DNA from: Synechococcus sp. UW179A | Lineage (GTDB): Bacteria; Cyanobacteriota; Cyanobacteriia; PCC-6307; Cyanobiaceae | NCBI RefSeq assembly: GCF_900473965.1 | Contig: NZ_UCNJ01000025.1 | Coordinates: 186,001 to 250,000, forward strand | Direction: 5' to 3' | Length of the DNA: 64,000 nt | The notes under the pieces: model-generated | Told to the model about the DNA's origin: nothing | What the model saw: only the letters and a program-made list of their open reading frames with translations | Databases searched by the model: none | Part shown: piece by piece, positions 38,501-45,351 of the stretch | Layout of the letters: every line of letters begins with the position of its first letter | How positions within the stretch are numbered: the stretch's first letter is position 1 | Translations under genes and position numbers: made by a program

Positions 38501-41500
38501 CTTGTTTTGGAGATCAAGCAGTAGCTATTGGTGATTACACCTCTGCATTTGGCTCAACTGCTAATGCAACTGGTCTAGGTGCTACTGCAATTGGATCTAA
38601 TGCAACTGCTTTAAGAAGAGCTGTAGCAGTCGGTGCTTTCTCGAATGCTGCTGGCAACGATTCGATTGCCATTGGAGGCTTGGCTAACGCGACAGGTGAC
38701 AGCTCTCTTTCCATTGGGGAAGAGGCTCAAGCTCTTGGTGATCGATCGTTTGCCTTCGGCTATCAGGCCAATGCTGCTAAGGACAATACGCTGGCTCTCG
38801 GTAGTGGCGCCTTTGCTAATCACTCCAGCTCTGCTGCATTGGGTCAGAACGTCGAAACCACCCGGTCCGCTCAGGTTGCTCTTGGCTCTGCTAGTGCTGA
38901 AATCACAATCGCAAATGTGGGGGGAACAGGTCAAGAGATGATCTTTGCCAATGGCGATGGCACGCTCAAGCGTGCTGTCGGGATTGGAGTCAACGATGGC
39001 TCGCTTTCGGTTTCCAAGGATCTAACAGTTTCTGGTAGCCAGTCCGTCTCTGGTGATTCCACGATTGGAAAGAATCAGACGATCGCCGGAACGTTGGGCG
39101 TGGCTGGAGCCACGACGCTGAGCAGTGATCTAACGGTTAATGGCACCACCAATCTGAAAAACACGAACGTCACCGGCACGTTGGCAGTCACTGGCGATCA
39201 GACGGTGTCAGGTGATTCAACGATTTCAGGTAATTCAACGATTGGAAAGAACCAGACGATCGGCGGAACGTTGGACGTGACCGGAGCTACGACGCTGAAC
39301 GGAGCGACAACGATTAACAACTCGTTGACAGCGACTGGTGCAACGAGTTTGAACACGCTGACGGCGAGCGGAGCAACGAATCTGCAGAGCACACTGGATG
39401 TGCAGGGAGCCACAACGCTGAACGGAGCGACAACGATTAACAACTCGTTGACAGTGACCGGTAATCAGTCAGTTGGCGGTAACCAGACAGTTTCTGGTAA
39501 CTCAGTGATTACCGGTGATCAGAGTATCGGCGGCACGTTGAGTGTGACTGGAGCCACGTCGATGAACGGTGCCACGACTATTAATAACAGCTTGTCAGTT
39601 ACAGGAGCGACGAACCTCAAGGACACGACGATTGATGGAACATTGACAACCACTGGAGCAGCAAATCTGCAGAGCAAACTCACTGTTGGATCTTTGGCAA
39701 ACAGTTCACAGCAACGTGATGCACTTGTTGTAGCCAATGCCGATGGAACGGTTTCGCGTCAGGAAATTGGTGGGGGTGTTTTGGATTCACTCAATTGTAT
39801 TGGTAACGGAACCGCAGCTGTTTGTTATGGTGAAGGAGCGAATTCCACTGGTAAATACACAACAGCTATTGGTGCTCAGGCAAATGCGTCTGCGGCTACA
39901 AATTCCATAGATTCCGGCGCGACAGCTGTGGGTTTCCTTGCCACGGCAACAGCTAAAAATGCCGTTGCCATTGGTCGTCGTTCCTTGGCAAGTCAAATCA
40001 ATACAACGGCGGTTGGTGTGTATGCCAATGCCACTGCAAAGTTTGCGATTGCTCTCGGCTATGCATCAACAGCGAGTGATGATTATGCAACTTCTTTGGG
40101 ATTTAAGAGTGAAGCATCAGGGCTTTCTTCGGTTGCATTAGGTCGTTCGAAGGCAACAGATGCTAATTCGATTGCGATTGGCAATCAGGCGAAGTCAATC
40201 CAAAAAGGGGCAATTGCTATTGGCTTTGAGGCTAATTCAGCAGCCAACTATTCACAAAGTATGGGCTTTAGGGCCAAAGCTACAGCGAATTACGCTCTTT
40301 CTCAGGGTGTTGATGCCACAGCGTCTGGAAATAATGCAATAGCGACTGGCCGAAGTTCTTCTGCCTCGGGTACAGACGCCATCGCCATGGGCCTTGAAGC
40401 CATCTCCTCAGGAGAATCATCAACGGCGATCGGTCGTGGTGCCAGAGCCACGGCCAATTACGGAACTTCGTTTGGTGCACTGGCGAATGCTTCCGCTCTG
40501 CAATCAACAGCTGTTGGTTATTTATCCAAATCCTCTAATACGGATAGTTCAGCATTTGGTTCAAATGCTCAGGCCACCGGAGATGAATCAACAGCCGTAG
40601 GTGTGAGCTCAGCTGCTTCTGCTGATCGATCAACAGCTGTTGGTTATTTATCCAAGTCTTCTAATACGGATAGTTCAGCATTTGGTTCAAAGGCTCAGGC
40701 CACTGGAAATGAATCAATAGCCGTAGGTGTGAGCTCAGCTGCTTCTGCTGATCGATCAACAGCGATCGGTGGAAACTCCAAGGCTTCTCAATCTGGGGCT
40801 ATCGCCGTTGGCTTCAATTCCATTGCCTCGGGTGCATCATCCACCGCATTAGGACTTAACTCCAACGCGACAGAGTTGCAATCGCTGGCCGTTGGTTATT
40901 CATCATTCGCCGCGAAACAGGAAAGTTCCGCGTTTGGTTCAAGGGCTCGTGCAATAGGAGATCAATCCACAGCGATTGGTGTGAATTCCATTGCTTCCGG
41001 AGAAGAGAGCTCTGCTTTTGGCCGAGCCTCTGTGGCATCAGGGAAGGAATCAACGGCTGTTGGCTATCAAGCCATCGCTTCGTGCGAAGACAGCTCCGCG
41101 TTTGGTAAAGCAGCAAATGCTTCAGGGAAAGAGTCAACAGCTGTGGGTTATGAAGCCATTGCTTCTGCAGAAGACAGCTCTGCGTTTGGTAAATCAGCTG
41201 TTGCTTCAGGTGAAGATTCAACTGCTGTGGGTTATGAAGTGATCGCGAAGGGTGCGAATAGTGCTGCCTTTGGATTTAAAGCCAATGCAAGTTTCGATGA
41301 TTCCACAGCCATTGGCTCCGGTGCTATTACCACTCGCGCTAATCAGATTCAGCTCGGTAGAAGTGGAACAACCGGCGAGACAGTCACCATCGGTCAGTTT
41401 AATGATGGTGCAATCAAACTGCTTGCAGCTAATGCTGATGGCACCTTGATGGTTGCCACCGCTGGGATGCTTCCCAATGACACGGTGTTCTGTGTCACCG

Positions 41501-43959
41501 GTGATGCCACTTCTGCATGCTACGGCCCCAATGCTTCAGCTTCTGGCAGTTTCAGCACAGCCATCGGTGCCAACGCAACAGCCAGTGTGAACAGCACGTC
41601 TCAGTCCACCAGTTCTTTGTCTTCTGCTGGATTTGGCGCGGCCTCTGCACCAGCAGTGACTTCACCAGTGACTACTGACTCTGCAACAGCAGTGGGATCT
41701 CAAACCGCAGCTGCAGGAAGAGGTTCATCGGCCTTGGGAGTGAATGCTTCTGCCAGTGGAACTGGATCGCTTGTCTTAGGAGCGAATGCGTCCGCTACAG
41801 GCTTGGGTTCGATCTCAACCGGTCTGCAAGCGAATTCGAATGCCACGGGCGGAATTGCGATTGGCTACCGCACGGACACTGATGGATCGAATGCCACAGC
41901 CATCGGCACCTGTTCCGTTGCCAATGGCACTGACGTGATCGCCGTGGGCAACAGTGCCCAGGCCACAGGTGTGAATGCCACTGCGCTGGGTTCTGGTGCT
42001 GTTGCGTCTGGAGATGGTTCCATCGCTAAGGGTGCAGGTGCCTCGGCGACTGGTGTGAACGCTGTGGCAACGGGTTCTGGTGCTGTTGCTTCCGGACAAG
42101 GCTCTGTCGCCAAGGGTGCAGGTGCCTCAGCGACTGGTGTGAACGCTGTTGCAACCGGCTTTGGAGCCGTTGCTTCTGGAGATGATTCGATTGCCGACGG
42201 CCCAGGCTCATCAGCCACTGGCCATAACGCTGCAGCCTTTGGGGGTGGTGCGTCTGCGACGGCTGAGGCAACGGCGCTTGGTGCGGGATCCAGTGCCGAC
42301 GGACAGGGTGCGACAGCAATGGGCAGGAGCTCCAGCGCCACAGGCAGAGGTGCGTTGGCTTCCGGTTACTCCGCAACAGCAACAGGTAGCAATGCCATTG
42401 CAGTCGGTGCTGATTCCAGCGCATCAGCGGAATCAACAGCCATCGGTGGTTCTGCTACGGCGAGTGGTGAAGGTGCCCTCGCGACAGGTCGGCGTTCTTC
42501 TGCGTCGGGAAGAGGTGCTATTGCATCTGGTTTTGCAGCCCACGCTTCGGGGAAGAATGCACTTGCAGTGGGTTCAGACGCCAGTGCCTCCGCTGAAGCG
42601 ATGGCCGTTGGCAGTTCAGCGAGTGCCTCTGGCGAGGGAGCGATTGCAACGGGTAAGAATGCGTTAGCGACCGGGGAAGGCGCATTGGCGTATGGCCCTA
42701 ACGCCATCGCCACAAACGACAACACGCTGGCAATCGGTAGTTCTGCTTTTGCCAATGGCACCAACTCCTACGCCATCGGTGCCGATGCGATTGCTAACGG
42801 CCGGCAGGCACTGGCCATTGGTGCAGGTGCTCGCGCTGAGGGCTTCAATACAGACCTTGTCGCCGTTGGCACTAAGGCAACAGCGCTTGGCACGAACAGC
42901 ACAGCTCAGGGAGCCTATGCCTATGCCGATGGAACCAATGCGATTGCGATTGGTACTTCCCGAGCCATCGGAACCAATGTTTTAGCACTCGGCGCAAAAG
43001 CGACTGCGACGCATGACGGTTCAAGTGCTGTTGGAGCTGGTGCATCCACCACACGCAACAACCAGATCGTTTTGGGGACCGCCAACACGGAAGTGACCGC
43101 CAAAAATCTTGCAGGAGCTGGTACTGCAATGATCGCCGCCAATGAAGACGGCACGCTCAAGCGCACATCGGTGTCATTCGATCAGTTAGATGATGCTGTG
43201 AATAAGCACATTCCCAAGCTGGAGTCTGCAGCAAGGGGGCTTGGTCAGGCCGTTCAATCCAGTGGTGCGATTGCTTCTGCGATGTCGGCGATTCCGGAAG
43301 TCACCTTGCAGGAAGATGAACCAGCGCGTTGCGGAGTGGGCACGGGTGCCTTTGGTTCCCAATACGCCATTTCTGCAGGTTGCGCAGTGAGAGTGGGGGA
43401 TCGTTTGCACCTCAACGGTGCACTGTCTTACACCCCTTCAGTCGATTACGAATATGGATCAACGCCTTCTGTGGCCGGCCGTTTGGGTTTCTCCTTCCCC
43501 ATTGGCAAGAAACAAGAGTCAACCAAGGTGAGCTCTTCAGAGATCTCTGAATACCGCACTGAGATGAATGCCAGCTTCGTGAGGCTCAAGGATGATCTCC
43601 AGTCTCGTGATCAGCAGATTGATGCCTTGAAAGCCAAGCTTGAGGCACTGCTGGAGCAGCAAAATGACCCCGAAGCAATCAATGCTCCAGGGTCCGAATC
43701 AACCCGTGAGTTGGTGGCCTTATTGCGGCAGCGGATTGAACAGCTCGAAGATGAGAAACGCCAGTCTCTTGCTGAGGACCACCGTCAAAATTTGGTGATC
43801 GAAAAGCTTACGGAGCGTGATTCTCAGAGCCAAGAGCAGATCGAGGCCTTAGAACAGAAGCTCGATGAGAGCGACAAGCGTTTCGGCAAACTGAAGCGTC
43901 AATTTGACGCGATCATGGAGAAGCTTGGAATGGGCAACAGCGGTAATTCGAATTTGTAA
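29548..43959 (+). CDS. Giant YadA-like trimeric autotransporter adhesin
   Basis: 4,803 residues from GTG 29548; ATG 29581 is an alternative and neither has a clear ribosome-binding site. A long basic n-region (RRGTPKRRSSRSKRW) precedes a hydrophobic core, an extended signal peptide of the type V kind. Most of the protein is 14-residue YadA head repeats of the form STAIGSSAFANGSQ. Two stretches (about 214-608 and 3155-3380) are instead stalk-like GNSAITGNQAVGG repeats. Seven modules begin with a C-x8-C pair. Residues about 4592-4655 form a YadA-type anchor (CGVGTGAFGSQYAISAGCAV), but 148 residues of coiled coil follow it. Expected role: surface adhesin, homotrimeric, exported through its own anchor. 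Confidence 0.9.
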   Translation: MAPLKDILFLGMLLKVAGFRRGTPKRRSSRSKRWSRSAQTLFASWAVLGQLGAIGVLVGEALEPQLAKADITNIPGDYGSGSLSATATGVGAFAIGRGADANRLCSMAIGSGATAEGVNATAIGAGATASRANQMMLGASSTDVTAASLSGTGKELILANEDGTLKRADGLVASNNSLTVANNLSAGGDTSLKTLTTSGAANLQSTLNVEGETTLKNTTVAGTLSVSGDESVAGNSAITGNQAVGGSINVTGAATLNGASTINNSLAVTGSTTLKNTTVAGDLSVSGDESVAGNSAITGNQAVGGSINVTGAATLNGASTINNSLAVTGSTTLKNTTVAGDLSVSGDESVAGNSAITGNQAVGGSINVTGAATLNGASTINNSLAVTGSTTLKNTTVAGDLSVSGDESVAGNSAITGNQAVGGSINVTGAATLNGASTINNSLAVTGSTTLKNTTVAGDLSVSGDESVAGNSAITGNQAVGGSINVTGAATLNGASTINNSLAVTGSTTLKNTTVAGDLSVSGDESVAGNSAITGNQAVGGSINVTGAATLNGASTINNSLAVTGSTTLKNTTVAGDLSVSGDESVAGNSAITGNQAVGGSINVTGAANLQSTLAVGSLAKSDQGADAIVVADADGKVARKEVGAGVLDSLTCEGEGNNAVCYGPGANATGINATAIGAGASAATGNSSFDLGATAIGSFSTASAEKATSLGFDANASNISALALGTAASASGERSVALGGSSKANQRGAVALGMGVETNRQDQVKLRDSAELTIPKLKTGQSLSQLSGATHGLIIANGDGTLSRATVPNSYFISLLCNADSDSSVCLGYNSDAFGNQSSSFGALSQSGKDGDSATAIGYASNAAKLNSTAIGSSAFANGSQSLAIGVDSQALGAQSIASGQGARAEGTGSTAVGTGSKSRGVNSIAIGAGTNAVNVNAIAIGGGAKASGVNAIAVGQSSLSVYNQAAVFGIGAEAKVKVAEQSKTSLTLGQARNSQTGAGTDYFLPGLSNLQSGGTRYLTVDQDGLLQVQPSAEILDPVTIAYNGTNCDVSEASSICLGNESKASGTNASAYGQSSSASAMGATALGAYAKANQEYTTALGANSSATNTSALALGRDAKASGRFTIAKGTNASASGNNSQASGTNSLANGSNAIATGTLSIASGGGSTAIGKSSRSSGSCSIAIGVSSRSTNISSIAIGSCARATGNYAIAGGDDSLANGEQSVAFGKNSNSAGKSSLAFGATSNASANNSVAIGLSANAKSTNSIAIGAAASSTGTESLSVGAGSQASKTASIAFGRQAKATGINSIATGKGAKASAANSYAIGALANANNSETIALGSSSCALANGAIATGSGAKACGQNSTAYGRASIANGSASIAIGANASSGIQKGIQVQIGTNTQSGEPIFETQSRHTENTISIGYRASTGYYDSTNQSAIGNNSIAVGTEAQALSDGATALGFSANAAGTGAQASGYQAKALANYSQALGYQATANSYSSLAVGHKATATGSNSTALGVEAKSSRDNSQALGYYAEASGTNSMALGSVAKASANYSLASGYNANASAESAIAIGPNAGASGASSTSIGASAKSAKQGSIAVGHLANANADRSIAIGSGSTANGSCSMALGWNANATATNSIAIGHTANAVGINSTAVGTSAQAEADYASSYGTLANASGIASMAFGAGASASDTASIAHGVNSTASGANSSTFGTAANATAEDAIAVGHLANASGSDAIAIGKSSVASESNSTAIGTDSQASGENSTAYGDSSKATGKNSSAFGFKSIASGNDSTSIGITSSATQQGSTAIGHLAQATGVRSTALGTGTKADGRCSLAVGWKANATAINATAIGYTANALGINSTAVGTSALAQANYSSSYGTLANASGLASMAFGAGANASETGAIAHGVNSIASGANASTFGTASTATKEDAIAFGYSASASGLDAIAIGTSSVASEANSTAIGTEAKATKVNSSAFGDAAEASGNQATAFGAGSAATQENATAIGEKAKASGTQSTAIGRQALANKHDATALGTVSKATNERSTAIGVLTKASGKCSSAVGALAVANGFLSQAFGANATASGENSSAIGSYATSSNDRSTAIGTGAATTRDDQILLGKSATEVTVANLSGTGTALIVANGDGTLSRSSISDNGLESLNCESNGANAVCYGPGANATGKNTTTIGAYANAAALSNTIEFAATAIGANSKAAESHSTAIGANAKAQDNRTTAVGAGASASNNASSAFGFNATASGYRSQTFGAYTEATQNATTALGYSAKALGNRSIALGSFANASENAAIAIGVSANASALQSLAIGSNASASCQKATAIGRGSEASGFSATAIGVDSIANKGNAQAIGHSAVASGINATAIGTSAEASGKHSSSFGTEANATAEDAIAVGFLASASGDDSIAIGTSAEANKANTTAIGTEAQATAENSIAIGDSAKSSAGNSTALGTNSKALASNATALGVSANASQANSTALGRLAHSNGVNSTAVGSRANANGSTSVAIGRGAVTEGFGSVALAACSNAAGNRSIAIGVYSNATKVCSMAIGYGAQSTAENSIAIGDLANTSAANATAVGTLAVANQTSSSAYGTEAAATGERSMAFGASTSANQQNTTAMGTFARATGAYASSYGTNANASATAAMAFGSGAKATATTAIAFGTNAAGSGPNAVVMGTNGIASAEDATALGYGAQATGNDAIAVGKSAIASDSDSIAIGSDAKASTAGAIALGDNANAAGTSATASGYRATASGANTTTIGADASANQSGASAFGANATANGEGSQALGRNTFANGSNAVAIGTGAETQGISTVALGSGSKAIADRTMALGRNAQSTKNESTAIGFSANALGETSLAIGVRAQASGANSVAIGNGSSATQKSSLAIGTGAQSLADNATAIGVGAVAEVALGGSETSVTLGKAGNGSTDYFLPGLENKPNSGQRYLYIDSEGKVGVGIAKESPGYEIIAPSFNCNGSGTGSTCFGDQAVAIGDYTSAFGSTANATGLGATAIGSNATALRRAVAVGAFSNAAGNDSIAIGGLANATGDSSLSIGEEAQALGDRSFAFGYQANAAKDNTLALGSGAFANHSSSAALGQNVETTRSAQVALGSASAEITIANVGGTGQEMIFANGDGTLKRAVGIGVNDGSLSVSKDLTVSGSQSVSGDSTIGKNQTIAGTLGVAGATTLSSDLTVNGTTNLKNTNVTGTLAVTGDQTVSGDSTISGNSTIGKNQTIGGTLDVTGATTLNGATTINNSLTATGATSLNTLTASGATNLQSTLDVQGATTLNGATTINNSLTVTGNQSVGGNQTVSGNSVITGDQSIGGTLSVTGATSMNGATTINNSLSVTGATNLKDTTIDGTLTTTGAANLQSKLTVGSLANSSQQRDALVVANADGTVSRQEIGGGVLDSLNCIGNGTAAVCYGEGANSTGKYTTAIGAQANASAATNSIDSGATAVGFLATATAKNAVAIGRRSLASQINTTAVGVYANATAKFAIALGYASTASDDYATSLGFKSEASGLSSVALGRSKATDANSIAIGNQAKSIQKGAIAIGFEANSAANYSQSMGFRAKATANYALSQGVDATASGNNAIATGRSSSASGTDAIAMGLEAISSGESSTAIGRGARATANYGTSFGALANASALQSTAVGYLSKSSNTDSSAFGSNAQATGDESTAVGVSSAASADRSTAVGYLSKSSNTDSSAFGSKAQATGNESIAVGVSSAASADRSTAIGGNSKASQSGAIAVGFNSIASGASSTALGLNSNATELQSLAVGYSSFAAKQESSAFGSRARAIGDQSTAIGVNSIASGEESSAFGRASVASGKESTAVGYQAIASCEDSSAFGKAANASGKESTAVGYEAIASAEDSSAFGKSAVASGEDSTAVGYEVIAKGANSAAFGFKANASFDDSTAIGSGAITTRANQIQLGRSGTTGETVTIGQFNDGAIKLLAANADGTLMVATAGMLPNDTVFCVTGDATSACYGPNASASGSFSTAIGANATASVNSTSQSTSSLSSAGFGAASAPAVTSPVTTDSATAVGSQTAAAGRGSSALGVNASASGTGSLVLGANASATGLGSISTGLQANSNATGGIAIGYRTDTDGSNATAIGTCSVANGTDVIAVGNSAQATGVNATALGSGAVASGDGSIAKGAGASATGVNAVATGSGAVASGQGSVAKGAGASATGVNAVATGFGAVASGDDSIADGPGSSATGHNAAAFGGGASATAEATALGAGSSADGQGATAMGRSSSATGRGALASGYSATATGSNAIAVGADSSASAESTAIGGSATASGEGALATGRRSSASGRGAIASGFAAHASGKNALAVGSDASASAEAMAVGSSASASGEGAIATGKNALATGEGALAYGPNAIATNDNTLAIGSSAFANGTNSYAIGADAIANGRQALAIGAGARAEGFNTDLVAVGTKATALGTNSTAQGAYAYADGTNAIAIGTSRAIGTNVLALGAKATATHDGSSAVGAGASTTRNNQIVLGTANTEVTAKNLAGAGTAMIAANEDGTLKRTSVSFDQLDDAVNKHIPKLESAARGLGQAVQSSGAIASAMSAIPEVTLQEDEPARCGVGTGAFGSQYAISAGCAVRVGDRLHLNGALSYTPSVDYEYGSTPSVAGRLGFSFPIGKKQESTKVSSSEISEYRTEMNASFVRLKDDLQSRDQQIDALKAKLEALLEQQNDPEAINAPGSESTRELVALLRQRIEQLEDEKRQSLAEDHRQNLVIEKLTERDSQSQEQIEALEQKLDESDKRFGKLKRQFDAIMEKLGMGNSGNSNL
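30187..31370 (+). repeat. Seven tandem 177-bp (59-residue) repeats in the adhesin gene
   Basis: The 18-mer AACACCACCGTTGCTGGC starts at 30196, 30373, 30550, 30727, 30904, 31081 and 31258, always 177 bp apart. Copies 2 to 6 look identical base for base. The first differs at a few positions (GCACTC for GCGATC) and the seventh diverges after GTCACAGGTGCAGCAA. Each unit encodes TTLKNTTVAGDLSVSGDESV and onward for 59 residues. The identity implies recent expansion or gene conversion. Confidence 0.95.
34250..35510 (+). repeat. 630-bp (210-residue) internal duplication in the adhesin gene
   Basis: Two diverged copies are offset by exactly 630 bp. AACAAGG at about 34326 matches that at about 34956, and TTGGTACATC at 34511 matches TTGGTACCTC at 35141. 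The order of subrepeats is conserved (GHLAN, WNANAT, GINSTAVGTSA, SSYGTLANASG, SMAFGAGA, IAHGVNS). 210 residues is 15 head repeats of 14. Confidence 0.8.
39010..39690 (+). repeat. Second, diverged stalk-like repeat block in the adhesin gene
   Basis: Imperfect copies of elements such as GATTLNGATTINNSLTVTG and GDSTISGNSTIGKNQTIGG occur in tandem. They are related to the 59-residue array at 30.2 kb but clearly older, with variable unit order. The block ends in the same AANLQSKLTVGSLA exit sequence as the first array (AANLQSTLAVGSLA). Confidence 0.8.
40500..41240 (+). repeat. 126-bp and 84-bp tandem repeats in the adhesin head region
   Basis: CAACAGCTGTTGGTTATTTA starts at 40505 and again at 40631, a 126-bp (42-residue) period. 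Further on, CAACGG/CAACAG/CAACTG GCTGT-type starts lie at 41051, 41135 and 41219, an 84-bp (28-residue) period. Both are whole multiples of the 14-residue head repeat. Confidence 0.8.
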
Positions 43960-44036
43960 ATCTCAAAGAGCATCGGCCTTTAATGGCTGAAATTTTATGA
44001 CTTTTCTCTATAGTGGTTTCACTCTTAGCAGGTCTA

Positions 44037-44369
44037 ATGCGATTCATTTCTCTGGCTTCTTGCCTTGCAGCAACCGTGTTGATCCCTCAGATTGCTGTGG
44101 CACAGACGTCTCAGCGACGGCCTTCCAATGCTCAATTGACGCGTCAATTCAATGATGGTTTTCTGAAAGGATGCATCTCGGGTAAGACTGAAGGTGTGAC
44201 CAATCAGCGGGGCTACTGCAATTGCATGGTGAGCAGTTATAACTCTCGATACGATGGTCAAACGTTGTCTGCAATTTCTCAAATCGCTAATGCCTCGGGC
44301 CAAGGAGGCCCTGCACTTGTGAATTTGATGATGCAGCCAGAAGCTAAAAAGTGTGTGGCGCGATTCTGA
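44037..44369 (+). CDS. Small secreted cysteine-containing protein
   Basis: 110 residues from the ATG at 44037, preceded by AGG at 44030-44032; a GTG at 44013 would add 8 residues. A signal peptide (ISLASCLAATVLIPQIAVAQ) leads to a mature domain with four cysteines (FLKGCISGK, YCNCMVSSYN, KKCVARF). The pattern GCISGKT...YCNCM resembles small cyanobacterial periplasmic proteins of unknown function. It follows the giant adhesin gene by 77 bp on the same strand. Its last 26 bp overlap the end of the opposite-strand gene. Confidence 0.72.
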   Translation: MRFISLASCLAATVLIPQIAVAQTSQRRPSNAQLTRQFNDGFLKGCISGKTEGVTNQRGYCNCMVSSYNSRYDGQTLSAISQIANASGQGGPALVNLMMQPEAKKCVARF

Positions 44370-44709
44370 TTGACAGCCTTGGCAGGCTTTCTTTTGGAAG
44401 AGGCAGGCTCTGCTGCCCTTGGTTCAACGGCATCTTGACTGCATCACTGAGTGGCAGCGTTTCGTGATCGATTTGGTTGGTGTCAGCAAACTCAAGATTG
44501 AAAGATGATGCTGAAACCTCCACAAATAGTGGACCTGCATGCCTGGTGCCCAGGCGCAGCTTGATGCCTTCGCCGGGGTTCACCTTTAAAAGCCACGCGG
44601 CTGAAGCATCCGGCACCTGGCCTTGGGTCTCGGGCTGTGCCAACAGCATCCAGAAGGGTCGGCCTTCGGCGGAGCTCAGACATTGGGTCGCCTTTAAATG
44701 GCGTGTCAT
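44344..44709 (-). CDS. Conserved-looking protein of unknown function
   Basis: 121 residues from the ATG at 44709; an upstream start at 44745 adds 12 residues. The sequence looks like a small folded beta-rich domain (FWMLLAQPETQ; AWLLKVNPGEGIKLRLG; HAGPLFVEVSASSFNLEFAD), with no signal peptide or membrane helix. It is divergent from the DUF3122 gene. I do not recognise the family, and a plus-strand frame overlaps it, so the call is moderate. Confidence 0.6.
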   Translation of the reverse strand: MTRHLKATQCLSSAEGRPFWMLLAQPETQGQVPDASAAWLLKVNPGEGIKLRLGTRHAGPLFVEVSASSFNLEFADTNQIDHETLPLSDAVKMPLNQGQQSLPLPKESLPRLSIRIAPHTF

Positions 44710-44817
44710 CGCTGTGATCGGTTGCGGCCGATGCTGGATGCGCATGCACTAGCGCAACTGGCCAGTGCCGCAGGAGTTGAGATGCGGATCCAGCAAGGAC
44801 CCCGCTTTCAGTGATTC

Positions 44818-45351
44818 ATGACTAATCATGGTCACACCTTCCACGCTTTGTTCATGCTCGCGCTGCGTCGTTTGTTCTGCACGTTGCTGGTTGCCGTCAT
44901 GCTGCTGCTGCTCACGCCGGCAGCGGTCAGCGCCCAGGTGCATGAGCATCAGGATGAAAACGGTGCCCCGATGCTGCGCAGCCTGGAGAGCTTGCGAGAT
45001 CTCGATTACCAGAGCTGGCAGGCGGTGGCCTATCGCGTTGGGAAGCCCGGTAGTCCAGTTGTCCTGCGCATCGTTGGCTACCCCGGCAAGATGCGTCTCG
45101 AGCATCCCACTTCCCTTTTGGTGCAGGCTGGTGTGAAGGAATGGCAGCTCGAGGACATCACCCTCGATAACGCATTACTGGCCACGGATGGCCGTGAAGC
45201 TGCAGCTGAATTTGCCCTCGATCCGTTGCTCAATGATCTCTCTAACAAGCGTCCGTTGCGCCTTTTCCTCCCCGGCGTTTTCAATGAAATGCCCGTACCT
45301 CCCTATGTGGTTGCTGAGTGGCGTGATGTACAGACCGAGCCTTTGAGCTGA
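44818..45351 (+). CDS. DUF3122 secreted protein
   Basis: 177 residues. After a signal sequence (LLVAVMLLLLTPAAVSAQ) the mature protein starts VHEHQDENGAPMLRSLESLRDLDYQSWQ-like and continues with VLRIVGYPGKMRLEHP and PYVVAEWRDVQ, matching the cyanobacterial DUF3122 family. The function is unknown. Its stop codon shares one base with the start codon of ribD (TGATG at 45349-45353), so the two genes are translationally coupled. Confidence 0.85.
   Translation: MTNHGHTFHALFMLALRRLFCTLLVAVMLLLLTPAAVSAQVHEHQDENGAPMLRSLESLRDLDYQSWQAVAYRVGKPGSPVVLRIVGYPGKMRLEHPTSLLVQAGVKEWQLEDITLDNALLATDGREAAAEFALDPLLNDLSNKRPLRLFLPGVFNEMPVPPYVVAEWRDVQTEPLS

Noticed and set aside
29575-43410. Many open frames of 60 to 170 codons on both strands inside the giant adhesin gene
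   Set aside because: They follow from the repetitive, biased codon pattern of the head repeats. They have no start signals and change character from repeat to repeat.
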